Origin: Aliidiomarina soli
Lineage (GTDB): Bacteria > Pseudomonadota > Gammaproteobacteria > Enterobacterales > Alteromonadaceae
Direction of reading: 5' to 3'
Length of the DNA: 64,000 bases
Assembly (NCBI RefSeq): GCF_003986975.1
Contig: NZ_PIPO01000001.1
Span: 186,001-250,000 of the forward strand
Position 1 is the stretch's first letter, and every line of letters starts with the position of its first letter. The notes beneath the pieces were generated by a model. It ran no database searches. It saw nothing but the letters and a program-made list of their open reading frames with translations, and was not told the origin of the DNA. This document shows, piece after piece, positions 34,889-43,802 of the stretch. A program made the position numbers and the translations under genes.

Positions 34889-36496
34889 CTACATGCGGAA
34901 CACGCCAAAGCGTGTTTCTTCAATCGGTGCATTGAGTGATGCGGCAATACTTAAGCCAAGCACGGTACGGGTTTGCGCCGGGTCGATAATGCCATCGTCC
35001 CATAAGCGGCCTGACGCGTAGTAGGGGTGACCCTGCTGTTCGTATTGCTCGACGATGGGCTTTTTAAATTCAGCTTCCTCGGCATCGCTCCAGCTTTTGC
35101 CTTTGCGCTCCATGCCGTCACGGGTGACAGTGGCCATCACGCCCGCGGCCTGTTCGCCGCCCATCACTGAGATACGGGCGTTAGGCCACATGAACATCAT
35201 GGTTGGGTCATAGGCGCGGCCACACATGCCATAGTTACCCGCGCCATAGCTGCCACCGATAAGAACGGTAAACTTAGGAACTTTAGCGCAGCTGACAGCC
35301 ATGACCATTTTGGCACCGTGTTTGGCGATACCTTCGGCTTCGTATTTTTTTCCGACCATAAAGCCGGTGATGTTCTGCAAAAAGACCAGTGGGATCTTGC
35401 GCTGGGCACAGAGTTCGATAAAGTGCGCCCCTTTTTGCGCTGATTCCGAGAACAGAATACCGTTGTTGGCCACGATACCGACCGGGTAGCCGTGAATGCG
35501 GGCAAAACCGGTAACCAGCGTATTGCCGTAGTTCTGTTTAAATTCATCAAAGTCTGAGTCGTCCACCACCCGCGCAATCACTTCACGAACATCGTAGGGT
35601 TTACGCAGATCAGTACCGACAATGCCGTAAATTTCGTCGGCGGCATAGCGGGGGGCTTTGACGTCATTAATCACTGGTTGTTCTGGCAACTTGTGATTAA
35701 GGCGGGAAACTGAACGACGCGCCAGATCAAGTGCATGCTCGTCACTGACCGCGAAGTGGTCGGCAACCCCTGAAATACGGGTGTGAACATCGGCACCGCC
35801 AAGTTCTTCAGCACTGACTTCTTCACCAGTCGCCGCTTTTACCAACGGCGGCCCGGCGAGGAAAATGGTGCCTTGCTCTTTGACGATAATGCTTTCATCG
35901 GCCATTGCTGGCACATAGGCACCGCCAGCGGTACATAAGCCCATGACGACTGCTATTTGTGGAATGCCTTTGGCAGACATGGTGGCCTGGTTGAAGAAGA
36001 TCCGGCCGAAATGATCACGGTCCGGGAATACTTCGTCCTGACGTGGCAGGTTAGCGCCACCAGAGTCAACCAGATAGATGCAGGGCAGGTGGCAGCGCTC
36101 AGCAATTTCCTGAGCTCGCAGATGTTTTTTGACCGTCAGTGGGTAATAGGTGCCGCCCTTAACGGTCGCGTCGTTGGCGACAATCATGCACTGCACACCT
36201 TCGACCTGACCGACGCCAGCAACCACGCCCGCCGCCGGAACATAGTCTTCATAGACTTCCCAGGCCGCGAACTGACCGATTTCAAGAAACGGCGAGCCAG
36301 GGTCGAGCAAGCGTTCAATACGGTCACGGGCAAGCAACTTACCACGCGACTTATGACGCTCCTGCAAGGCTTCACCGCCACCAAGCTTAATTTGTTCGAC
36401 TTTACTGTTTAGCTCGCTGACCAGGTCTGCCATGGCCTGATGGTTGGCCTGGAAATTCTCATCACGAACATTAACTTTGCTAGTTAGCACTGCCAC
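34889..36496 (-). CDS. liuB: methylcrotonyl-CoA carboxylase carboxyltransferase subunit
   Basis: The 535-aa product is a carboxyltransferase with two crotonase-like halves. It has [76 protein letters not shown] and [20 protein letters not shown]. It moves carboxybiotin's CO2 onto 3-methylcrotonyl-CoA together with LiuD. Length and order are those of standard liu operons. It lies 12 bases after liuA and 8 before liuC. Confidence 0.96.
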   Translation of the reverse strand: MAVLTSKVNVRDENFQANHQAMADLVSELNSKVEQIKLGGGEALQERHKSRGKLLARDRIERLLDPGSPFLEIGQFAAWEVYEDYVPAAGVVAGVGQVEGVQCMIVANDATVKGGTYYPLTVKKHLRAQEIAERCHLPCIYLVDSGGANLPRQDEVFPDRDHFGRIFFNQATMSAKGIPQIAVVMGLCTAGGAYVPAMADESIIVKEQGTIFLAGPPLVKAATGEEVSAEELGGADVHTRISGVADHFAVSDEHALDLARRSVSRLNHKLPEQPVINDVKAPRYAADEIYGIVGTDLRKPYDVREVIARVVDDSDFDEFKQNYGNTLVTGFARIHGYPVGIVANNGILFSESAQKGAHFIELCAQRKIPLVFLQNITGFMVGKKYEAEGIAKHGAKMVMAVSCAKVPKFTVLIGGSYGAGNYGMCGRAYDPTMMFMWPNARISVMGGEQAAGVMATVTRDGMERKGKSWSDAEEAEFKKPIVEQYEQQGHPYYASGRLWDDGIIDPAQTRTVLGLSIAASLNAPIEETRFGVFRM

Positions 36497-36508
36497 GCTG
36501 AGCTCTCC

Positions 36509-37678
36509 TTACTTAGATTCTGTGAACAACTCACGACCGATTAGCATCCGACGGATCTCGGAGGTACCGGCACCGATCTCATAGAGTTTTGCATCGCGCA
36601 ATAAACGCCCGGTTGGGTACTCGTTAATATAGCCGTTGCCACCAAGCAGCTGAATTGCATCCAGCGCCATTTGTGTGGCCAGCTCTGCCGCATAAAGAAT
36701 AACCGCTGCGGCGTCTTTGCGCGTGGTTTCACCACGGTCACAGGCTTTAGCTACGGTGTAAACATAGGCACGGGCCGCGTTCATGCGGGTGTACATGTCG
36801 GCAACTTTGCCCTGCACCAGTTGGAATTCACCAATTGATTTGCCGAACTGGGTACGTTCATGAACATAGGGCACAACCACGTCCAGACAAGCCTGCATGA
36901 TACCTAGTGGGCCTGCTGCCAGTACCACACGCTCATAATCCAGGCCGGACATCAGTACTTCGACGCCTCGGTTCAGTTCGCCAAGAATATTTTCTTTCGG
37001 GATGCGCACGTCTTCGAACACCAGTTCACAGGTATTCGAACCACGCATGCCAAGTTTGTCCAGCTTTTGCGCCTGGCTAAAGCCAGGGGTGTCACGCTCG
37101 ACAATAAAGGCGGTGATGCCACGTGAACCCGCATCTACATCGGTTTTCGCGTAAATAACATAGACGCTGGCTTCAGGACCATTGGTGATCCACATTTTGT
37201 TGCCATTAAGAACGTAATGATCGCCGTCTTCTTTCGCCCGCAATTTCATGCTGACTACGTCTGAACCGGCGTTGGGCTCACTCATTGCTAACGCGCCAAC
37301 ATGTTCACCAGTGACCAGTTTAGGCAGGTACTTCTCTTTCTGTGCCTGGTTACCGTTACGGCGGATTTGGTTGACGCAAAGGTTGGAATGGGCACCAAAG
37401 CTAAGACCAACAGACGCTGAAGCACGGCTGATTTCTTCCATCGCTACCACATGTTCGAGGTAGCCCATGCCGGAGCCACCAAATTCTTCTTCTACGGTAA
37501 TACCAAGCAACCCCATGTCGCCCAGCTTAGGCCAGAGCTCTGCAGGAAAAACGTTCTCTTCATCGATCTGAGCGGCGCGTGGTGCAATTTCTTCCCGCGC
37601 GAACGCATTGACGTGCTCACGCAGCATGTCAGCAGTTTCGCCAAGGTCAAAGTTCAAAGTGGTGAATTGAGAGATCAT
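36509..37678 (-). CDS. liuA: isovaleryl-CoA dehydrogenase
   Basis: The 389-aa product is an acyl-CoA dehydrogenase with [20 protein letters not shown] and [20 protein letters not shown]. It also has [20 protein letters not shown] with the conserved tail [20 protein letters not shown]. It oxidises isovaleryl-CoA to 3-methylcrotonyl-CoA, passing electrons to ETF. It is the first enzyme gene after liuR, separated by 53 bases. The catalytic Glu typical of isovaleryl-type enzymes is not settled by inspection; the operon makes the assignment firm. Confidence 0.95.
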   Translation of the reverse strand: MISQFTTLNFDLGETADMLREHVNAFAREEIAPRAAQIDEENVFPAELWPKLGDMGLLGITVEEEFGGSGMGYLEHVVAMEEISRASASVGLSFGAHSNLCVNQIRRNGNQAQKEKYLPKLVTGEHVGALAMSEPNAGSDVVSMKLRAKEDGDHYVLNGNKMWITNGPEASVYVIYAKTDVDAGSRGITAFIVERDTPGFSQAQKLDKLGMRGSNTCELVFEDVRIPKENILGELNRGVEVLMSGLDYERVVLAAGPLGIMQACLDVVVPYVHERTQFGKSIGEFQLVQGKVADMYTRMNAARAYVYTVAKACDRGETTRKDAAAVILYAAELATQMALDAIQLLGGNGYINEYPTGRLLRDAKLYEIGAGTSEIRRMLIGRELFTESK

Positions 37679-37731
37679 AAGGGTTCCTCGTACTTCATCG
37701 GATAGCTAAATTAGCGAATAAGAGCAGGCAA

Positions 37732-38175
37732 TCAGGCAACCTGGTCCGAATCATCTTTGTTTTGAATAGAGCCTTGCATGCTGTTGAGTTCAGCCCGGCA
37801 ACGTTGCTCTACGGTCTTTAATTCATGCAGCAGCACATTAATGTCTTCCAGCTGCTGTTGTAGCGTTAGCTTCTTGTCATCGATCAGGTCAAGCATAGTG
37901 GCAAGCTGGTTCTCACTACTTTGGTCACGGTCATAGAGTTCAAATAAACGGCGGGTTTCGGCCAGGGTGAAACCGAGCCGCTTACCGCGTAGAATAAGTT
38001 TCAGCCGAACCTTATCTTTGACCCCATAGATGCGGGTTTGTCCCTGACGGCTAGGCGCTAATAACCCCTGATCCTCATAAAAACGAATACTGCGGGTCGT
38101 TATATCGAATTCCCGGGCAAGTTCGCCAATACTAAAGGTGCGTGCCGGAGTCGTGGTTTTGTTGGTTGTGCTCAT
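37732..38175 (-). CDS. liuR: MerR-family regulator LiuR
   Basis: The 147-aa product has an N-terminal MerR helix-turn-helix: FSIGELAREFDITTRSIRFY then EDQGLLAPSRQGQTRIY. A dimerisation coiled coil near residues 85-125 follows. MerR-type LiuR regulates leucine/isovalerate degradation in proteobacteria. It is the first gene of the operon and divergent from the thiolase gene; a LiuR-type palindrome lies in between. No cofactor-binding Cys cluster is seen, consistent with a non-metal ligand. Confidence 0.92.
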   Translation of the reverse strand: MSTTNKTTTPARTFSIGELAREFDITTRSIRFYEDQGLLAPSRQGQTRIYGVKDKVRLKLILRGKRLGFTLAETRRLFELYDRDQSSENQLATMLDLIDDKKLTLQQQLEDINVLLHELKTVEQRCRAELNSMQGSIQNKDDSDQVA

Positions 38176-38203
38176 AGTCGTTTACCAGCGTTTCTACTTG
38201 CAA

Positions 38204-38230
38204 TTAAGCCTTATCGGGAGATAAGCTTAA
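38204..38230 (-). promoter_or_regulatory. bulged hairpin in the liuR leader
   Basis: TTAAGCCTTATC (38204-38215) pairs with GATAAGCTTAA (38220-38230) across GGGA, with one unpaired C. It lies 29 bases upstream of the liuR start and next to the LiuR-type operator. It could be a leader hairpin or part of a protein-binding site. Confidence 0.45.
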
Positions 38231-38236
38231 GGGAAG

Positions 38237-38252
38237 TTGACGTTAACGTAAA
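38237..38252. promoter_or_regulatory. LiuR-type operator
   Basis: TTGACGTT/AACGTAAA is a 16-bp near-perfect palindrome (one mismatched pair). It is the kind of site described for LiuR, midway between the divergent liuR and thiolase genes. The end TTGACG could double as a -35 box for the thiolase promoter, and TTTACG as one for liuR, as MerR-type operators often overlap the promoter. Confidence 0.65.
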
Positions 38253-38299
38253 GTGTCACCTGACATACACAAGCGGGTGGCTGTATCTGGAGGTTTACT

Positions 38300-39481
38300 G
38301 TGAAGTCTGACGATATCGTAATTGTATCTGCGGTGCGCACCCCGATGGGTGGTTTTCAAGGCGAACTAGCGCCGGTTAAAGCAACCGAGCTGGGTGCGAC
38401 GGCTATTAAATCAGCGGTTTCCCGCGCTGGAATTGAGGGCAGCGACGTAGATGAAGTATTTATGGGCTGTGTTTTGCCTGCAGCATTAGGTCAGGCCCCG
38501 GCGCGGCAGGCAGCTCTGGCTGCCGGGTTGCCATTATCAGCGGGTGCAACCACAGTAAACAAAGTCTGTGGTTCAGGCTTAAAAACGGTCATGTTTGCCC
38601 ACGATCTGCTTAAAGCAGGTAGCGCGAATGTGATGGTTGCCGGTGGTATGGAAAGTATGTCGAATGCCCCCTATGTATTACCGCAGGCCCGCCAGGGCTA
38701 CCGTATGGGCCATGCAAAAATGCTCGATCATATGATGTTTGACGGCCTTGAAGATGCGTATGACAACAAAGCCATGGGCTGTTTTGCGCAATCGACTGCG
38801 GATGACTATGGCTTTAGCCGAGAGCAAATGGATGACTTTGCGATCCGTTCATTGCAGCGTGCTCAAAAAGCAATTGAAGAGGGTGCTTTTGACGCCGAAG
38901 TCGAAGCGGTCACTTACAGCACGCGCAAAGGCGATGTGACAGTTGCTATTGATGAGCAACCAGGCAAGGCACGACTGGATAAAATACCTCAGCTACGTCC
39001 TGCGTTTGCCAAAGACGGTACGGTGACAGCGGCGAATTCCAGCTCGATTTCAGACGGCGCAGCGGCCTTGGTGCTGATGCGAGCTGATGAAGCAGAAAAG
39101 CGCGGTCTGCAACCGCTCGCCCGGATTGCCAGCCATGCGACTTTTGCCCGCAAACCATCAGAGTTCACTATAGCGCCGGTAGGAGCGATGCAAGCGGCGC
39201 TGGAAAAAGCGGGCTGGACAAAAGATGACATCGATCTGTGGGAAATTAACGAAGCGTTTGCCATGGTCACTATGCTGGCAATTAAGGAAATGCAGCTGGA
39301 TGACAGCAAAGTCAACGTTAATGGCGGTGCCTGTGCCCTGGGGCATCCAATTGGTGCCAGCGGTGCGCGTATTCTGGTTACCTTACTGCATGCATTAAAA
39401 CAGCAAAATAAACGTCGTGGACTGGCCTCACTTTGTATTGGTGGTGGTGAGGCCGTTGCACTGACCGTTGAAGTTATCTAA
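38300..39481 (+). CDS. acetyl-CoA C-acetyltransferase (thiolase)
   Basis: The 393-aa product is a thiolase. It has IVSAVRTPMGGFQGELAPVK, the nucleophile Cys90 in TVNKVCGSGLK, WEINEAFAMVTMLAI, GGACALGHPIGASGARILVT with the catalytic His, and SLCIGGGEAVALTVE with the second Cys. It cleaves acetoacetyl-CoA to two acetyl-CoA, completing the leucine route with AACS. The start is GTG at 38300 with GGAGG 6 bases upstream. It is transcribed away from liuR and probably controlled by the same operator. Confidence 0.95.
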   Translation: MKSDDIVIVSAVRTPMGGFQGELAPVKATELGATAIKSAVSRAGIEGSDVDEVFMGCVLPAALGQAPARQAALAAGLPLSAGATTVNKVCGSGLKTVMFAHDLLKAGSANVMVAGGMESMSNAPYVLPQARQGYRMGHAKMLDHMMFDGLEDAYDNKAMGCFAQSTADDYGFSREQMDDFAIRSLQRAQKAIEEGAFDAEVEAVTYSTRKGDVTVAIDEQPGKARLDKIPQLRPAFAKDGTVTAANSSSISDGAAALVLMRADEAEKRGLQPLARIASHATFARKPSEFTIAPVGAMQAALEKAGWTKDDIDLWEINEAFAMVTMLAIKEMQLDDSKVNVNGGACALGHPIGASGARILVTLLHALKQQNKRRGLASLCIGGGEAVALTVEVI

Positions 39482-39502
39482 TCCGGATTTAGTAGCGGTT
39501 AT

Positions 39503-40150
39503 TTATTGTGGTGGAGATGGATTTCCACCTGACGACTGCGCACGTCTGGCACGACGCTCTCTGAATTCACGCGGAAGCATCTGCTGCCGTGCATCGCGAC
39601 CCAGATGGTAGTTCAGGGTCCAGCTAATTTGCTGGTCGGTGAAGTCGCTGTCGTGTTGAACGTTGTATTCAAGGGTCGTAAAGAAGCGATCTTTTAAGTC
39701 CATCCGATAGCCGAGCGTAGCGCGTGGCAGGGCATCCTTTTGCTTATTGCTGCGGGTACTATTGATACCAAGTCCTGCGTACAAGCCGTGCTGGCTTTGA
39801 TAGATAAGATCCACCCCATAACTATGGCCTCTCGCCTCGGATTGACCGTCGCTTTCGCCGGCGCGAACATTCAGATTAAGACGGTCATAGTAACTGCGCA
39901 GTTGCCACTGGTTGGCAAAGGTATGCCCGAATTGAAGGCCGTAGGCCATATTGCCGAATTCATCACGATACTCATAAGGTTCCCCATTGCGCACGATCAA
40001 CCTGTCTGCGCTAGGTTTGAATACACCTAATCTGACTCCGCCAAAAGTACCAGCGTCAACGGCTGAATAGGCAGGTGGGGTATAGGTCAGCAGGCCCGAA
40101 GCTATTGATGTAGCAACAGTTATTACTAGAAAGAGGGGTCTATTCCGCAT
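39503..40150 (-). CDS. outer-membrane beta-barrel protein (OmpA N-domain-like)
   Basis: The 215-aa product has a signal peptide (about 1-30, ending AYSAVDA). An 8-stranded barrel-like domain follows, with GTFGGVRLGVFKPSADRLI, AYGLQFGHTFANQWQLRSYY and DRLNLNVRAG. It is clearly related to the N-domain of the adjacent OmpA-family protein (shared RLG...SDR, YGLQ.GH.F, SYYDRLN, SYGVD and ATLGY/GTLGY patterns). It lacks the OmpA C-domain and ends in a basic, proline-rich tail. It probably arose by tandem duplication. No ligand or function is known. Confidence 0.7.
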   Translation of the reverse strand: MRNRPLFLVITVATSIASGLLTYTPPAYSAVDAGTFGGVRLGVFKPSADRLIVRNGEPYEYRDEFGNMAYGLQFGHTFANQWQLRSYYDRLNLNVRAGESDGQSEARGHSYGVDLIYQSQHGLYAGLGINSTRSNKQKDALPRATLGYRMDLKDRFFTTLEYNVQHDSDFTDQQISWTLNYHLGRDARQQMLPREFRERRARRAQSSGGNPSPPQ

Positions 40151-40236
40151 CTTGATGTACCTTTTGTTATAGTAGATAGATACTAAGCTATTGATATATA
40201 AAGATATTTCAAAAATGCTAGCATAGTAACCCAGAT

Positions 40237-40264
40237 AAAAAAAGCGAGGCCGGAGCCTCGCTTT
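40237..40264 (-). terminator. intrinsic terminator after the OmpA-family gene
   Basis: AAAGCGAGGC and GCCTCGCTTT form a 10-bp stem around CGGA, followed on the minus strand by a run of Us. It lies between the two barrel genes and ends the OmpA-family transcript. Confidence 0.9.
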
Positions 40265-40297
40265 TACAATCTTAGTTTCGCTATGAAGCGTGCGGGA

Positions 40298-41386
40298 TTA
40301 GTAACCGCGACGTTGCATTTCTTCAGTCAGCGGTACTTCTTCAGTAGTCGATAAGGTCGCTTCAATGCGACGGTTGCGTGGGTTCGCTTCCAGGCTTATT
40401 TCATCTACTACCGGACGACGTTTGCCGTAACCTCGGGTTGAAATGCGGTTTGCACTGATATCAAAGCGTTCCACCAGGACCTGTTTTACGGCCTCAGCAC
40501 GGCGCTCAGATAAGTCCTGGTTGTAATCGTCAGGACCAATTAAATCAGCGTGACCACCAATTTCAATGCTGACATCTTCGTGTTCGCGCATTAATGCGCC
40601 TAATTCTTCGATATCGCCGTAGAAGCGGCTACGTACATCGGCGGAATCAAACTCGAAGTTAACAATCAGTTCGTGGCGAATATTCTGCTCGACCATCACG
40701 CTACAACCTTCGTCGTCAACTACATGGCCACGAGGGGTGTTAGGGCACTGATCACGATTATCAGGGACACCATCACGGTCTGAATCACGACTGGTTTCCT
40801 GAGCTGGTGCCGGTTGTGCCGGGCGAGGCTCGGTGCGCTCAGCAGAGCGGAAACCGAAAGCGTAATTCATTGACAGGCCAAGATACTGGTCATCAAAGTC
40901 GCTGGCCGTTTGATAGGCATATTCGACCCGGGCGTTCCAGCGTTCAGCAATGGGCAATGAATAACCAAGCGTACCGCGAAGGAAGCGGTCACTGGCATCG
41001 TTAAAGCTGGTGTGGTTGGCACCAAGGCCCAGATAAATACCGCTACGGAAATTATACAGACCATCGACACCATAGCTGTGGCCATTGTCGTCTGAAGCGC
41101 CCACTACATCAGTGTTGAGGCGATCATAGTAGGAGCGAATTTCCCAGCCGTTGCCGAAGCGATGACCTAATTGCAGGCCGTAACCAAGGTGGCTGAAGCC
41201 ATCGTCGTAATCAAAGCCGACATCATCAATATTAATGAAGCGGTCACTGTCCGAATTCATGAGTCCCAGACGCACACCAAAGTAGGTATGTTCGTCGCTT
41301 TGAGACTGACTTAAAGCAGCGGTACTAATTAACCCCATTAATACAGCAGCTGAAACGGCGGTGGTTTTTACAAAACAAGTACGCAT
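40298..41386 (-). CDS. OmpA-family outer-membrane protein (OprF-like)
   Basis: The 362-aa product has a signal peptide (about 1-26) and an N-terminal eight-strand barrel with TYFGVRLGLMNSDSDRF and YGLQLGHRFGNGWEIRSYYD. An acidic calcium-type linker (DSDRDGVPDNRDQCPNTPRG) follows. The C-terminal OmpA peptidoglycan-binding domain has NFEFDSADVRSRF, EIGGHADLIGPDDYNQDLSE and RGYGKRRPV. It would tie the outer membrane to the cell wall and perhaps act as a slow porin. AAGGAAAAG precedes the ATG. An AT-rich leader of about 180 bases lies upstream. Confidence 0.92.
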   Translation of the reverse strand: MRTCFVKTTAVSAAVLMGLISTAALSQSQSDEHTYFGVRLGLMNSDSDRFINIDDVGFDYDDGFSHLGYGLQLGHRFGNGWEIRSYYDRLNTDVVGASDDNGHSYGVDGLYNFRSGIYLGLGANHTSFNDASDRFLRGTLGYSLPIAERWNARVEYAYQTASDFDDQYLGLSMNYAFGFRSAERTEPRPAQPAPAQETSRDSDRDGVPDNRDQCPNTPRGHVVDDEGCSVMVEQNIRHELIVNFEFDSADVRSRFYGDIEELGALMREHEDVSIEIGGHADLIGPDDYNQDLSERRAEAVKQVLVERFDISANRISTRGYGKRRPVVDEISLEANPRNRRIEATLSTTEEVPLTEEMQRRGY

Positions 41387-41573
41387 TGGTCTTTTCCTTA
41401 TGCTTTATTTCCGAACTAAATATTTAAAGGCATCGTTCTACCCCGGTGCTGAAATAATCATAGACCAGTTAATTAGAAATAAAAATTTGTTTGCATTATT
41501 TTTACTTGCTGTTTTTTCTTGTTTTTTACGTACTTATATTTGAGAGGTTTTCTGTCGAGGAACTTATATAAAA

Positions 41574-41605
41574 TAAAGGGGTCACCCAAACCGGTGACCC
41601 CTTTA
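41574..41605 (-). terminator. intrinsic terminator after the EamA gene
   Basis: TAAAGGGGTCACC and GGTGACCCCTTTA form a 13-bp perfect stem around CAAACC. It lies 29 bases past the stop of the DMT transporter gene and has A/T tracts on both sides. The AT-rich 41387-41573 stretch beyond it holds only the OmpA leader; I see no gene there. Confidence 0.9.
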
Positions 41606-41634
41606 TTTTGCAAATTTACCGTAAATTAAAGGCT

Positions 41635-42498
41635 TTATGCTTTACTAATAAGCTTAACTCTACTACCCGCCAGCAAGACACCTAGCCCGATAATAATACC
41701 ACCGAGGAAAAGCTTAATCCAATTAATGTCCGATCCCCAAAAAATAAAGTTGATTAATAAACCAGCCGGAATTAGTACGTTGTTCATGGTGGCCAGTTGA
41801 CCAGTATTTACCTGTTTGCTGGCAATGCTCCATGCCAGATAGCCTACGCCAGACGCAACCAGCCCGAGCCAGAAGAGCACGCCCCATTGCAAGGTAGTTT
41901 GCGGCGATCGCTCCCAATCGGCAAATAGCACGGCAGCAATAGCACTGACCAATAAAGCACCAAGGAAGAACAAGGCATACACCTGACGTTGCTCTTTATG
42001 GTCACCTAAAGGTAGCCGTTTGTAGCCAACCTGACCCAGTGCAAAACAAATATTTGCCCCTTGAATTAAAAGAAAACCATAAATAAATCCTTCACTTATG
42101 TTTTCGTAGCGAATAATTGCAGCGCCGCAAACGGCAAGCAGAGCAGCCCCCCACCATTGCCATGGCAAAGACTTTTTATTGATCAGAATTTCATCAATAA
42201 GGGTGATGTATAAGGGGGTGAAAACAGTAAATAAAAGAACCTCAGCGATGCTTATGTAATTAAATGCATGGTACAAAAGTATGTACATGATACCAATTTG
42301 AATGGCGCCCAGAAATGTCAGTGAAATAGCTTTTCGTTTAGTAATGTACGTGGTTCTTAAAAAAGGCAGTAAAAGTAAGAATGCCAATAACATTCGAATA
42401 AAAACAGCAATATAAGCATCAACATCGGCGGATAGATAAACCCCGATAAGAGAGAAACTAAATGCCCAAAGCAAAGTTACCAGTGATAGGGTGAGCAT
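41635..42498 (-). CDS. EamA/DMT-superfamily transporter
   Basis: The 287-aa product has about ten hydrophobic segments in two EamA halves. Its N-terminus contains SLVTLLWAFSFSLIGVYLS. Later come IQIGIMYILLYHAFNYISIA and LFTVFTPLYITLIDEIL, then GVLFWLGLVASGVGYLAWSI. DMT carriers often export amino acids or metabolites. The gene is 5 bases downstream of the DUF1289 gene and seems to be in one transcript with the AraC regulator. A role in export of branched-chain intermediates is possible but not shown. Confidence 0.85.
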   Translation of the reverse strand: MLTLSLVTLLWAFSFSLIGVYLSADVDAYIAVFIRMLLAFLLLLPFLRTTYITKRKAISLTFLGAIQIGIMYILLYHAFNYISIAEVLLFTVFTPLYITLIDEILINKKSLPWQWWGAALLAVCGAAIIRYENISEGFIYGFLLIQGANICFALGQVGYKRLPLGDHKEQRQVYALFFLGALLVSAIAAVLFADWERSPQTTLQWGVLFWLGLVASGVGYLAWSIASKQVNTGQLATMNNVLIPAGLLINFIFWGSDINWIKLFLGGIIIGLGVLLAGSRVKLISKA

Positions 42499-42503
42499 AG
42501 TGG

Positions 42504-42770
42504 TTAGAGATCCTTGTCAAATAAATCGGTTTGCTGAATGGGGCCCTGATCGTCTTGCGGGGATGCTTTATGCATCTGTTGCCGAAGTCGGGCGCGGCGC
42601 TGGGTTAGTTTATTCAGAATTAGCCGCTGTTCCTGCTCACTCTTTTGATGCCAGTTAAAACGTTCACTGCGCGAACGCAGACAGCCTTTGCAGTAGCCTT
42701 TACTGTTACTCTCGCAGACGCCGATGCAAGGGTTGGGTAGATGAAAAAGCTCCAGTTGGTTAGCGGCCAT
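42504..42770 (-). CDS. DUF1289 family protein
   Basis: The 88-aa product has the four-Cys DUF1289 core, NPCIGVCESNSKGYCKGCLR with SRSERFNW, which suggests a metal site. A Gln- and Lys-rich helix follows. The function of the family is unknown. It lies 2 bases downstream of the AraC gene and 5 bases upstream of the EamA gene, consistent with a three-gene transcript. Confidence 0.85.
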   Translation of the reverse strand: MAANQLELFHLPNPCIGVCESNSKGYCKGCLRSRSERFNWHQKSEQEQRLILNKLTQRRARLRQQMHKASPQDDQGPIQQTDLFDKDL

Positions 42771-42772
42771 GG

Positions 42773-43678
42773 CTATTCTCCGCTGTCTGCGGGTTGATGG
42801 GTATGCTGGCGTCGGTATGCCAATGGCGACACCCCGGTCATTTTTTTAAACAAACGAGAGAAATAGTAAGCGTCGTCAAAGCCGAGTGTCTGTCCGATCT
42901 GGCGAATACTGTGATTACTATCCAGCAGCATGCGCTGGGCTTCGCGTACTTTCAACTGATTAAAGTAACGGAGTGGACTGGTTCCGGTCAGCTGGCGAAA
43001 TTTTTTACTGAAATGGAAGGTGGAAAGGCCACTGAAATTGGCAAAATCCTTTAATTCCAGTGCACGATGGCTGTTGTCGTGCATAAAACGTTCTAAGGTG
43101 GTGATGGTGAAATTTGCGCCTTGTGGCTGTTCCAGGCGCCGTAAACTAGGTAACTGAACAATCAGTTTCTGCAGTAGTTTAGCGGCCAGCAATGCCCGTT
43201 CCAGATTCAGTCGCTGGTGCTGTAGGTTAAGTAGCTGGGTGACGTCCGGAAGCAGCGCACGCCAGTTGGACAGCGTGATGACCGGTGGTTGGTCATCGCG
43301 GTTGACGCCGACAAAGTCCATATATTGCTCCACCTGTTCACCAGCAAAATGCGCCCAGTAAATACTCCAGGGGGTATGCTGATCAGCCTGGTAAGAATGA
43401 GCCTGCCCGCGTTTTAAAAACAGCACCTGACCGGCTTCCAGGGTGCCGCTTTGGTGTTCAGTCTGGTAGCGTCCGCTACCTTGATGGCAGAATATAAGCA
43501 GGTGGTCGGTGTGCACAGAACGGCGTACACGGTGACCGACCGCATGCAAATAATGTCCATAAGCGATTGGATAGAGTTGGCGACTGAACGGATGCGCATG
43601 CAAACGGTCAATTGTTGTCTGTGGCAGCAGTAACCGGGAACTGCCTGCGGGCAAAGGCCAGCGAGAGGGTTGACTCAT
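42773..43678 (-). CDS. AraC-family regulator, probably MmsR-like
   Basis: The 301-aa product has an N-terminal cupin-type ligand domain (HQGSGRYQTEHQSGTLEAGQ). The C-terminal AraC helix-turn-helix pair has LKDFANFSGLSTFHFSKKFR, RYFNQLKVREAQRMLLDS and IGQTLGFDDAYYFSRLFKKM. It is divergent from mmsA, the position of MmsR in Pseudomonas, where it activates mmsAB. A tandem 21-bp direct repeat between the two genes is the likely operator. The signal would be a valine-pathway intermediate; that is inference. Confidence 0.82.
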   Translation of the reverse strand: MSQPSRWPLPAGSSRLLLPQTTIDRLHAHPFSRQLYPIAYGHYLHAVGHRVRRSVHTDHLLIFCHQGSGRYQTEHQSGTLEAGQVLFLKRGQAHSYQADQHTPWSIYWAHFAGEQVEQYMDFVGVNRDDQPPVITLSNWRALLPDVTQLLNLQHQRLNLERALLAAKLLQKLIVQLPSLRRLEQPQGANFTITTLERFMHDNSHRALELKDFANFSGLSTFHFSKKFRQLTGTSPLRYFNQLKVREAQRMLLDSNHSIRQIGQTLGFDDAYYFSRLFKKMTGVSPLAYRRQHTHQPADSGE

Positions 43679-43694
43679 AAAACACCAGCGGTGA

Positions 43695-43736
43695 CAATTT
43701 TGTCCATTATAAAGGCAATTTTATCGATTCTAAAGT
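43695..43736. promoter_or_regulatory. tandem 21-bp AraC-type operator
   Basis: Two copies of a 21-bp unit abut (43695-43715 and 43716-43736) with 17 of 21 positions identical. Both begin CAATTTT and end around TAAAG. Spacing of 21 bp puts them on one face of the helix. A candidate mmsA -10 (TTTAAT, 43751-43756) lies so that the downstream copy overlaps the -35 position, as in AraC class II activation. Confidence 0.7.
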
Positions 43737-43802
43737 GTAACCGCCTCTGCTTTAATGCAAGGCACACTAAATAACATACCATTGACAACGAGCAGGTAGA
43801 TT

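Noticed and set aside
41361-41543. Small plus-strand reading frame in the OmpA leader
   Set aside because: It overlaps the OmpA-family start, has no ribosome-binding site, and its product is a low-complexity hydrophobic/aromatic string typical of AT-rich noncoding DNA.
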